34,123 nt of DNA from Thermococcus sp. (lineage in GTDB: Archaea; Methanobacteriota_B; Thermococci; Thermococcales; Thermococcaceae). The position numbers and the translations under genes are program-made. Within the stretch, counting starts at the first letter, position 1. Each line of letters starts with the position of its first letter. Of this stretch, positions 1-6,242 are shown piece after piece. The stretch is from NCBI GenBank assembly GCA_015522395.1, contig WAMH01000071.1:1-34123 (forward strand), read 5' to 3'. The notes beneath the pieces were generated by a model that saw only the letters and a list, made by a program, of their open reading frames with translations, ran no database searches and was not told the origin of the DNA.

Positions 1-25
1 ACTATTAACTAAGTGAACCAAGAGG

Positions 26-566
26 ATGAGCAGGAGGAAGCTTCTGATGAGAAGGAGTGCAGTAACGATGGCCCGGTTCTTCTCTATGTGTACCCGGGGA
101 TTCGTTGTTACCTTTGCACTCTCTGGATTCGTCGCTTTGAGCGCCCATTACGGTGCTGGTTTAAGTGAGGTTCTTGTGCCCTGGTTCAGAGTGGGAGTCT
201 TCTTTGGAATTGCCTACGCGTACATCAACCTATCTCGAGTTCAGCAGGGAAAAGGCCAAGAAGGGAATGTCCTCCTGGGCCGCTGACAGATTGGCGTGGT
301 CGCTCGTGCCGTGGCTCTTACTGGACTCCCTTGTGGTTTTCGGGGTTATGATTCCGTTTGGGGGCTATGCCGGAGGTTCCTTGTACAACAAGTACGGAAT
401 CATCCTAAGTCTACTTGAGATGACCTTGGTCTCGTTCCTAAGCGGTGTGTTTAGAGGACTAATCTATGCTCGCATTGGACTTCCAGAAAAACCGGGTTTC
501 CTGTGTCTCAGGCTGGCGGAAAAGCTCGCGGGTAACGCCCACAGTCCGCCATCAAAACATTTATGA
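26..566 (+). pseudogene. Frame-disrupted multi-pass membrane protein, unknown family
   Basis: Two overlapping hydrophobic reading frames make one protein if a single base is skipped near 234-243. The first frame (from ATG 26, or more likely ATG 47 or 68) reads through VGVFFGIAYAYINLS and then ends at a TGA at 284. The next frame continues as FSREKAKKGMSSW and carries hydrophobic stretches (SLVPWLLLDSLVVFGVM, IILSLLEMTLVSFLSGVF) to the stop at 564-566. ATG 47 has an AGGAGGAAG ribosome site about 9 bases upstream, so the natural start is probably 47. The composite would have three to four membrane segments and about 170 residues. I do not recognise the family. The break may be a true inactivating indel or a sequencing error; nothing suggests programmed frameshifting (no slippery run or downstream hairpin). 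The stop lies inside the promoter of the next gene. Confidence 0.5.
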
Positions 567-597
567 AGCTCCCCTCAAACCTCAGCAGGGGAAAGTA

Positions 598-1530
598 ATG
601 CTCGAGGCAGCGCTCTGGGTAACGGCGATAGTCATTGGGCTAGTCCTGCTCGTCCTTTCGGGCGATAAACTGTCAGACAAGATAGTTGATGTTGCTAGGA
701 AGGCGGGTGTTTCCCCCCTCGTCATAAGCATCGTTCTCATAAGCCTTACCACGACCCTGCCCGAACTCCTGACCAGCGCCGTGGCGAGCTATCAGGGCCT
801 GACCGGAATGGCCCTTGGAAACGCCCTCGGAAGCATATTCGCCAACATCGCCCTCATCCTGGGTCTGGCGGCTACCATAAGGCCCCTGAAGGCCACGAAA
901 GCTGCCTACGAGAACTCCCTGGTCATGCTCGGCTCTTTTCTCCTCGTGATCGCCCTCTCCATCGACGGGACCCTCTCAAGGCTTGACGGGGCGATACTCC
1001 TCGGAACCTATGTCCTCTACCTCCGCTGGCTCCTCAAGAAAAACGCGAGGAGGGACCTGGACGTTGAGGGCACCGGACGCGCCACGGTTCTTGACTATGC
1101 CGTCCTGCTCACCCTCGGCCTGTTCCTTGTTCTGGGCGCGAAGCTCGTGGTCTACGGCGGAGCCAGCATAGCGGAGGCCCTCGGTATCTCTGAGTTCGTC
1201 ATAGGCGCCACTATCGTGGCGATAGGAACTTCCCTGCCGGAGATGACGAACGCGGTCTACGGTGCAATAAGAGAGCGCGGGAGCATAAGCATCGGCAACA
1301 TAATCGGGGCCGATATAATGAACGCCCTCGTCGTCCTCGGCGTTGCCTCTGTGATAAGACCCCTTCAGACGGGAGCCTCCATCCTGACGGTTTTACTGGT
1401 TCTGACGGTCATGCTCCCCATGGTGGCGTCGTTGAGGAAGACCCAGGGCCTCGGAAGGCCCATGGGGCTCTACTTCCTGGCCGTTTACTCGCTCTACCTT
1501 ATCCTGATGTTTTCAGGAGTGGAACTATGA
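598..1530 (+). CDS. Sodium/calcium exchanger (CaCA/YrbG-type membrane antiporter)
   Basis: Cation:cation antiporter of the CaCA superfamily, expected to exchange Na+ or H+ for Ca2+ across the cytoplasmic membrane. The 310-residue protein shows the two inverted alpha-repeats of the family. The first is LTTTLPELLTS followed by LGNALGSIFANI, and the second is AIGTSLPEMTNA followed by IGNIIGADIMNA. The acidic P-E residues in each repeat are the expected ion-binding centre. About ten hydrophobic helices fill the rest. The open frame extends upstream to 466, but that extension is polar and overlaps the preceding gene. ATG 598 follows AGGGGAAAGTA and lies downstream of a weak TATA-like element (ATTTATGAA, about 559-567), so I start there. 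The substrate is inferred from the family only. Confidence 0.9.
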   Translation: MLEAALWVTAIVIGLVLLVLSGDKLSDKIVDVARKAGVSPLVISIVLISLTTTLPELLTSAVASYQGLTGMALGNALGSIFANIALILGLAATIRPLKATKAAYENSLVMLGSFLLVIALSIDGTLSRLDGAILLGTYVLYLRWLLKKNARRDLDVEGTGRATVLDYAVLLTLGLFLVLGAKLVVYGGASIAEALGISEFVIGATIVAIGTSLPEMTNAVYGAIRERGSISIGNIIGADIMNALVVLGVASVIRPLQTGASILTVLLVLTVMLPMVASLRKTQGLGRPMGLYFLAVYSLYLILMFSGVEL

Positions 1531-1579
1531 GAACTCCAAAGTTTTTTAAAGCTCCCTCCAACTTTCCCCGGTGGTGAAA

Positions 1580-2071
1580 GTGAAGGTCCTGTGGGCACCC
1601 TGGAGGATAGAGTACATACGCTCACCGAAGCACGAGGGCTGCATATTCTGCGACTTCCCGAAGGAGAACCGCGACAGGGAGAGGCTGATCCTCTACAGGG
1701 GAAAGAAGGCCTTCGTTATAATGAACAACTACCCATACAACCCCGGCCACGTCATGGTCGTCCCCTACAGGCACGTCGCGAATTGGGAAGATCTGACCGA
1801 CGGAGAACTTCTTGAGATAATGAAGCTCACCCAGCTTATGATAAAGGCGATAAAGAGGGCCATGAATCCGGACGGCTTTAACCTCGGGGTCAACCTAGGC
1901 CGCGTTGCCGGCGCCGGAATCGACAGTCACGTCCACCTCCACATCGTCCCTCGCTGGAACGGAGACACGAACTTCATGCCTGTAGTAGCTGACACCAAGG
2001 TCATCCCCGAGTCCCTTCAGGAGGCCTACGATGAACTCAAGAGGGCGATAGAGGAGGTTGATGGAAGCTAA
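1580..2071 (+). CDS. HIT-family nucleotide hydrolase/transferase
   Basis: Histidine triad protein of the Ap4A hydrolase-like branch, about 163 residues, cytoplasmic. The defining motif HVHLHIV is near the C-terminus (around residue 120), and the N-terminal CIFC pair is the usual zinc-knuckle remnant of archaeal and bacterial HIT hydrolases. NNYPYNPGHVMVVPYRHV is the typical nucleotide-binding core. Three in-frame GTG codons (1571, 1574, 1580) compete as start. I prefer GTG 1580 (MKVLWAPWR) because GGTGGTGAAA directly precedes it. A TATA element (TTTTTTAAAG, about 1542-1551) lies about 35 bases upstream. The stop overlaps by 4 bases the stop of the convergent hypothetical gene. The exact substrate (dinucleoside polyphosphate, AMP conjugates or ADP-ribose-type) cannot be told from sequence. 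Confidence 0.9.
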   Translation: MKVLWAPWRIEYIRSPKHEGCIFCDFPKENRDRERLILYRGKKAFVIMNNYPYNPGHVMVVPYRHVANWEDLTDGELLEIMKLTQLMIKAIKRAMNPDGFNLGVNLGRVAGAGIDSHVHLHIVPRWNGDTNFMPVVADTKVIPESLQEAYDELKRAIEEVDGS

Positions 2072-2754
2072 AGCCTCTCTGCCTTTATCCTGAACTTTTT
2101 GTTGAGGGGGATTCCCTCAAAGACCTCTTTTCCCAGCTCCAGTAGGGGCACATCTGACTCTATGACCGACTCGTTCGTGCCGTGCCTGACCCTGAGCTCC
2201 CTCAGTATTCCGTCCCGAACCTTTACCGCAAGGTAAGTTCCGTCATCCGCCCAGCCTTCTAGGGTAAAGTCTTTTCCCATCTCCATCGCAACCCTCTTGA
2301 CAAGTGCTGGGGCTGTTTCAGGCGTTATGCGTTCAACCTCGCCCTCGCTTCCGTGGAGTTTAACCAGGGGGCACGTCATCGAGGAGCAGAACTCCCTTAT
2401 TGCCTCAGCGATGCCCCTTGCGAAATTTTCCAGCGGTTTTCCCATCAGTGCCTCCCCAAAGCCGGCCCAGCTCGCCGTCACCCTCAGTTTCTTTCTGGAC
2501 ATGCAAAACGTGACGGTTAGAATGCCCCTCTTCCCGTGGAAGGTGTAGATAACCTCCTCCCTCCCAACGCCGACGTCAAGCTCGAACTCGTAGCCGAAGT
2601 TGAAGATGAACCTCGGGACTTTAAAGCGAACTCTATCCCCATCCATACCCTCAAAGTACGGAAAGAACGGAAGGGCCTTCTCCGGCTCGCTGAGGATTAA
2701 AACAAGGGTCTCCCATCCATAGTAGACCTCAACTTCCCATGTTCTGGTTTTCAT
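2068..2754 (-). CDS. Conserved hypothetical protein, probably Thermococcales-specific
   Basis: A soluble protein of about 228 residues with no signal peptide or membrane helix. The N-terminal half is rich in alternating beta segments (WEVEVYYGWETLVLIL, VRFKVPRFIFNFGYEFELDV, VTFCMSRKKLRVTASW), so a START/SRPBCC-like lipid- or ligand-binding fold is possible, but I cannot show it. The C-terminal half (VKRVAMEMGKDFTLEGWADDGTYLAV) is mixed alpha/beta. ATG 2754 is preferred over ATG 2766 because GGTGGAGGAA stands directly before it. Its promoter has a TATA-like TTTAAGAAA at about 2797-2805 that lies inside a palindrome overlapping the end of thyX. It converges on the HIT gene with a 4-base overlap. 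Confidence 0.75.
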   Translation of the reverse strand: MKTRTWEVEVYYGWETLVLILSEPEKALPFFPYFEGMDGDRVRFKVPRFIFNFGYEFELDVGVGREEVIYTFHGKRGILTVTFCMSRKKLRVTASWAGFGEALMGKPLENFARGIAEAIREFCSSMTCPLVKLHGSEGEVERITPETAPALVKRVAMEMGKDFTLEGWADDGTYLAVKVRDGILRELRVRHGTNESVIESDVPLLELGKEVFEGIPLNKKFRIKAERL

Positions 2755-2800
2755 TTCCTCCACCATCTAAAAATCGAGAAAGGTCGCAGAAAAGCGTTTC

Positions 2801-2817
2801 TTAAACCGTTGGTTTAA
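2801..2817. promoter_or_regulatory. Perfect 7+7 palindrome at thyX end and downstream promoter
   Basis: TTAAACC-GTT-GGTTTAA, seven-base arms with a three-base spacer. On the minus strand it covers the TAA stop of thyX and the TATA-like element of the following hypothetical gene, about 25 bases before that gene's expected transcription start. It could be an operator or a weak hairpin at the end of thyX. A 7-bp palindrome in an A/T-rich promoter can also arise by chance. Confidence 0.35.
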
Positions 2818-3551
2818 AACTCAGCTAATGCCTTCCACCTTTCCTTGGTTCTCTTCCAGCAACCGGGTGGCATCAGCTCACCCTCGGGACAGTAGCCGAG
2901 CTGTATACAGCGTGGCCCGAGCCTCGCCCACTTTATCACGGGCCTCAGCTCCTCGTTCTTCGCCATCTCCTCGAGCATCTTCCATGCAACTTCTCGAATC
3001 TCCCACTGCGCTCGCTCGCAGGCCCTCAAACCGAGGAAGTGCTTCAGCTCGCGGAGGTTCATAGTGACGACGATTTTTGTCCTCACCGCCTGGGGCAGGA
3101 TGAAGCGCGCATCCTCCTGGTGAATTCCCGCTCTGAAGGTTTCATCGTAGAGTTCAATGGCCTCTCGCATGAGCTTTCTCCACTTTTCGTAGAGCCCTGG
3201 ATTTTCTTTCACGCTCTCAGGAATCACAAAGGTCCCCTCCACATCATCTGGGTTCAATTTTATGTAACGCTGTGATTGTTGGGTATAGCTTGCTATTCTA
3301 TGACGGACGAGTTGGTGCGAACATACGCGAGAACAGCCTTCTACCGCGAATGTCAGCGTCGCGTGTTCCAGAATCGACTCGTGGCCGTAGCCGAGGACCC
3401 TCGGCAGGTGCATCTCGACGTCACTCTCCCCAATCATCTCAAAGGCCTCGCTCTCCCAGCCTTCCCAGTAGCTTATTAACGCCGCCCATGTGACAGTTTC
3501 GAGCGGTTTTCTTGTATAATTGACGAGCCTGACCCTTATCCCACTCCCCAT
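2814..3551 (-). CDS. thyX: Flavin-dependent thymidylate synthase ThyX
   Basis: Makes dTMP from dUMP using methylene-tetrahydrofolate (or tetrahydromethanopterin-type carbon donors in archaea), FAD and NADPH; cytoplasmic homotetramer. The ThyX signature RHR-x7-S is present as RHRIASYTQQSQRY around residues 80-95, and other family blocks are visible (GHESILEHATLTFAVEG, ARFILPQAVRTKIVVTMNLREL). The length of 245 residues is normal. The open frame runs 60 codons further upstream, but that part is arginine/serine-rich non-family sequence. ATG 3551 follows GGTGGCGCTG and gives the usual N-terminus (GIRVRLVNYT). It lies between the DUF996 genes and a hypothetical gene on the same strand. No folate gene is adjacent. 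Confidence 0.95.
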   Translation of the reverse strand: MGSGIRVRLVNYTRKPLETVTWAALISYWEGWESEAFEMIGESDVEMHLPRVLGYGHESILEHATLTFAVEGCSRVCSHQLVRHRIASYTQQSQRYIKLNPDDVEGTFVIPESVKENPGLYEKWRKLMREAIELYDETFRAGIHQEDARFILPQAVRTKIVVTMNLRELKHFLGLRACERAQWEIREVAWKMLEEMAKNEELRPVIKWARLGPRCIQLGYCPEGELMPPGCWKRTKERWKALAEF

Positions 3552-3633
3552 CAGCGCCACCGGGTAAAGAAGAGGCCCTCCTTTATTACGCTTTTCCCAT
3601 CCAAATGGAAGGGATGTAAGAGACGAATAGTCT

Positions 3634-4188
3634 TCACTCGCCGGTTTCCACCGGGCGCTGGGCCTGAATCTCCGGAGCACCGGGGAGAACCTCGGGAAGC
3701 CCAAAGAAAGCCATGATCTCAAAGATAGCACCGAGCAGTATGAAGAAGTATCCCACGAGGAACAGGCTCAGAACGGCACCGATGAGATACATGAGCGCCG
3801 CTGTGTGGAAGTTGCCAACTCCCGTTGCCTCTGTTATGGCGTCGTAGCTCCTCTTCATGAACCAGACGCCAATTATCATAATGATGGTGCCGACGAAGAG
3901 CCAGTCGCCGAACTGGGAGAGCAGCTTCTCGAGCTCTGCCGGGTTGTGCATGACCCCCTCGTACTTGCTTAGCATGTCGTAAAACGCCCACGAGAAGATG
4001 AAGCTCGCCGTTATGTTGAGCAGGGCCGCCCAAGTGTAGTCCCTAAATATCTTGAGTCTCCCCGTGGCTTCAGCTATCTCCTTGACCGCGAAAAGCTTGA
4101 GGACGAAGCCTATGAAATACGTCATGTAGAAGAGGCTGAAAATCGCCCCCAGCCCACCCCACGTTCTTGCAGTTTTAAGGTTTGCCAT
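3634..4188 (-). CDS. DUF996 integral membrane protein (copy 2)
   Basis: A 184-residue membrane protein with four to five hydrophobic segments: the GLGAIFSLFYMTYFIGFVLK helix near the N-terminus, ALLNITASFIFSWAFY, WLFVGTIIMIIGVWFM and LMYLIGAVLSLFLVGYFFILLGAIFEIMAFF. It matches the DUF996 pattern: a first helix, a short charged loop FAVKEIAEATGR, and a final EIMAFFGLPE-type ending. The function of the family is unknown. The start ATG 4188 follows GGTGATGCAC; the open frame further upstream is not coding. A TATA box (TTTTATAA on the minus strand, about 4221-4228) gives it its own promoter. It is a tandem paralogue of the gene at 4259-4759. The C-terminal tail (PGAPEIQAQRPVETGE) is polar and likely cytoplasmic. 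Confidence 0.85.
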   Translation of the reverse strand: MANLKTARTWGGLGAIFSLFYMTYFIGFVLKLFAVKEIAEATGRLKIFRDYTWAALLNITASFIFSWAFYDMLSKYEGVMHNPAELEKLLSQFGDWLFVGTIIMIIGVWFMKRSYDAITEATGVGNFHTAALMYLIGAVLSLFLVGYFFILLGAIFEIMAFFGLPEVLPGAPEIQAQRPVETGE

Positions 4189-4258
4189 GTGCATCACCGC
4201 ACACTTTACAACACGGCAGGTTATAAAAGTTACTGAGATACCCAAAAGCGTGCACATA

Positions 4259-4759
4259 TTACTCCTCTCTGATCCCAGCACTCTCCGGAAGTGAGAGGAA
4301 AGCCAATATCTCAAAAGCCGCCGCGACGAAGATGAGCGCAAAGCCTATCATAACTAGACTGAGTATCCCACCGAAGAAGTAGAGCTTACCCGTGATGTGG
4401 AACCTCTCAACCCCCGTTTCTCCAGCTATGTCTGAGTAACTTTCCTTCAGGAACCAGCTCCCAACTATCATCAGGAGCGCCGCCAGAAAGGTTCCCACCC
4501 CTATCGTTTCAAAGGCCATTCCCGGTGTTGCGGGTGGATTAAACCAGTAATCGATGAACACTCCGGTGAGGATCAGGCTTGACGCTATCCAAAGTACGGC
4601 CGCCCACAGGTACTTCTTCAAGATCTCTTCCCTGCCTGTTTTAACAGCAATATCCTTCACCGCCAGGAGCTTCAGGATGAATCCGATGAAACCGACTCCG
4701 GCAAGCGTCAGCACCGCCCCGATACCTCCAAGAAGCTTCGCGTTCTTCATTCGTCCCAT
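4259..4759 (-). CDS. DUF996 integral membrane protein (copy 1)
   Basis: A 166-residue protein with the same layout as its neighbour at 3634-4188: an N-terminal helix (LLGGIGAVLTLAGVGFIGFI), the loop LLAVKDIAVKTGREEI, then AVLWIASSLILTGVFI, TFLAALLMIVGSWFLKESY and a long C-terminal hydrophobic stretch ending EILAFLSLPES. The shared loop and ending mark both as DUF996 paralogues from a tandem duplication. ATG 4759 follows GGTGAGTTT and lies about 35 bases downstream of a good TATA element (TTTTTATA on the minus strand, about 4790-4797). ATG 4750 is an alternative. The role is unknown; no enzyme motif is visible. Confidence 0.85.
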   Translation of the reverse strand: MGRMKNAKLLGGIGAVLTLAGVGFIGFILKLLAVKDIAVKTGREEILKKYLWAAVLWIASSLILTGVFIDYWFNPPATPGMAFETIGVGTFLAALLMIVGSWFLKESYSDIAGETGVERFHITGKLYFFGGILSLVMIGFALIFVAAAFEILAFLSLPESAGIREE

Positions 4760-4924
4760 AAACTCACCGTAGAAGTTTTAACACTAGGGTATAAAAAGGT
4801 TCATCGATAGTCGTTACATTTGGAAAGTCTCTCCTCAAAAATCCTCAAAAGCCTTCGCTTTCTCTTCCCTACTTCCGACGAAAGGGTTATTAAAACCGCC
4901 GTCGAGGAATTTTCGGTGATGCAC

Positions 4925-5872
4925 ATGGTGGTTAGCCTTGCCGGAAGGGATATGCTCTGCCTCCAGGATTACACGAGGGAGGAGATTGAGACCATTCTGA
5001 AGACGGCCGAGATGATGAAGATCTGGAACAAAATCGGAAAGCCGCACCGCGTTCTTGAGGGGAAGACGCTCGGCATGATATTCCAGAAGCCCTCCACGAG
5101 AACGAGGGTTTCCTTCGAGGTCGGCATTTATCAGCTCGGTGGCTACGGCCTCTACCTCAACGCCCAAGACCTTCAGCTCCGCAGGGGAGAGACGATAGCC
5201 GACACCGCGAGGGTTCTGAGCAGGTACGTCGATGGTCTGGTTGCGAGGGTTTACGCGCACAAGGACGTTGAAGATCTCGCCAAGTACGGTAGCGTCCCGG
5301 TGATAAACGCCCTCAGCGACTTCTCCCACCCGTGCCAGGCTTTAGCGGACTACCAGACCATACTCGAGAAAAAGGGCAGGATTCAGGGCCTTAAGGTCGT
5401 CTACGTTGGAGACGGAAACAACGTCGCCCACTCCCTCATGATTGCCGGAACAAAGCTCGGTGCCCACGTTGTAGTTGCAACCCCAGAGGGCTACGAGCCT
5501 GACGAGAGGGTTATCAAGTGGGCCGAGCAGAACGCCGCCGAGAGCGGTGGAAGCTTTGAACTCCTCCATGACCCGGTTAAGGCTGTTAAAGACGCGGACG
5601 TTATCTACACCGACGTCTGGGCGAGCATGGGACAGGAAGCTGAGGCCGAGGAGAGGAGGAAGATATTCAAGCCCTTCCAGGTCAACAGGGAACTCGTCAA
5701 GCACGCCAAGCCGGACTACATCTTCATGCACTGCCTCCCGGCCCACAGGGGCGAGGAGGTCACAGACGACGTCGTTGACAGCCCGAACAGCGTCGTCTTC
5801 GACGAGGCCGAGAACAGGCTTCACGCCCAGAAGGCCCTGCTGGCCCTCGTCATGGGTGGGATAAAGGTCTGA
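4925..5872 (+). CDS. argF: Ornithine carbamoyltransferase
   Basis: Transfers the carbamoyl group from carbamoyl phosphate to ornithine to give citrulline (arginine biosynthesis; in Thermococcales also linked to carbamate-kinase-like carbamoyl phosphate supply). Family signatures are complete: the carbamoyl-phosphate loop FQKPSTRTRVSFE (about residues 50-62), SDFSHPCQALAD, the ornithine loop VWASMGQE and the active-site HCLPAHRGEEV with catalytic Cys. The length of 315 residues is normal. From memory it is nearly identical in the C-terminal third to Pyrococcus furiosus ArgF. The open frame reaches back to 4820, but ATG 4925 (MVVSLAGRD) follows GGTGATGCAC and matches the known N-terminus. A TATA element (GTTATTAAAAC) lies at about 4887-4897. 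No other arginine genes are adjacent. Confidence 0.97.
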   Translation: MVVSLAGRDMLCLQDYTREEIETILKTAEMMKIWNKIGKPHRVLEGKTLGMIFQKPSTRTRVSFEVGIYQLGGYGLYLNAQDLQLRRGETIADTARVLSRYVDGLVARVYAHKDVEDLAKYGSVPVINALSDFSHPCQALADYQTILEKKGRIQGLKVVYVGDGNNVAHSLMIAGTKLGAHVVVATPEGYEPDERVIKWAEQNAAESGGSFELLHDPVKAVKDADVIYTDVWASMGQEAEAEERRKIFKPFQVNRELVKHAKPDYIFMHCLPAHRGEEVTDDVVDSPNSVVFDEAENRLHAQKALLALVMGGIKV

Positions 5873-5919
5873 GGGTTTTTCTCATTCACTTTGTTTCCCT
5901 TCTAATACCTGGCCTGCCC

Positions 5920-6033
5920 TGAAAGCCCATCTTCATAGAGGGTGCGGTTTATGAAAGTCGATTTTCATAAAAGCGGCGATTTATGAAAGTGGGCTTTCAT
6001 AACTTGGGCTTTCTGTGAAAGTGGACTTTCACA
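5920..6033. repeat. Array of inverted repeats at exact 32-base spacing
   Basis: Three strong palindromes share the half-site T(A/G)TGAAAG...CTTTCA(T/C)A. These are 5948-5971 (arms TTTATGAAA/TTTCATAAA), 5981-6002 (TTATGAAAG/CTTTCATAA) and 6014-6033 (TGTGAAAGT/ACTTTCACA), each with nine-base perfect arms. Their centres (5959.5, 5991.5, 6023.5) are exactly 32 bases apart. A degenerate fourth element at 5920-5935 (TGAAAG...CTTCA) has its centre at 5927.5, on the same period. Inner spacers differ (6, 4 and 2 bases between arms), so symmetry is kept while sequence varies. Thirty-two bases is close to three DNA turns, as expected for sites bound on one DNA face. This could be a regulator-binding array, or tandem hairpins in RNA. 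Confidence 0.8.
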
Positions 6034-6042
6034 AACGGCGAA

Positions 6043-6106
6043 TCTTTTAAACCCATCAACTCGGAACATGCTCGAAAAGATCTTTGCGGGGCGCTATTCC
6101 ACCTAA
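6043..6106 (+). other. Orphan TATA element and 12-codon reading frame (possible gene remnant)
   Basis: TCTTTTAAACCC (about 6043-6053) is a good archaeal TATA element. ATG 6068 opens a frame of 12 codons (MLEKIFAGRYST) ending with TAA at 6104-6106. No ribosome site is present; the TATA-to-ATG distance suggests a leaderless transcript. The layout and first codons resemble the start of the methyltransferase gene at 8079, which also has TATTTTAAACC, no ribosome site and MLEKLFSLGYS. This may be a decayed or deleted gene whose promoter and operator array survive, or a tiny expressed peptide. Confidence 0.35.
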
Positions 6107-6242
6107 TCTTTTTTGTCCATTCGGATTTGCCTTCTGGTAGCATAAAGGTTAATCTCTTCTCTTCAATCCCCACCAACCTCCAAGAACCCCCATGGGGTTG
6201 AAGGTGAAACTGGAGAAAAAAGGAAAAGGCTCACAATTACTC

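Larger units (their letters stand above)
5873..6242. other. Gene-poor stretch between convergent argF and lipoprotein gene
   Basis: About 370 bases with no credible full-length gene. It starts with T-rich runs right after argF (GGGTTTTTCTC, then TTTGTTTCCCTTC), which probably end argF transcription. It then holds the phased palindrome array (about 5920-6033), an orphan TATA element (about 6043-6052) and a 12-codon reading frame (6068-6106). The remainder to 6242 contains T-rich segments (TCTTTTTTGTCC at 6107-6118) but no recognised element. Both flanking genes point into this region. Confidence 0.8.

Noticed and set aside
225..286. Programmed frameshifting in the first gene
   Set aside because: No slippery heptamer or pseudoknot is visible; an indel or sequencing error is simpler.
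466..597. Longer N-terminus for the cation exchanger
   Set aside because: The extension is not hydrophobic, overlaps the preceding gene and lies upstream of the promoter; ATG 598 has a ribosome site and gives the family N-terminus.
5940..6040. Possible CRISPR array from regular 32-base repeats
   Set aside because: Units are palindromes of differing sequence with no constant repeat plus unique spacer, only three to four units, and no cas genes nearby.
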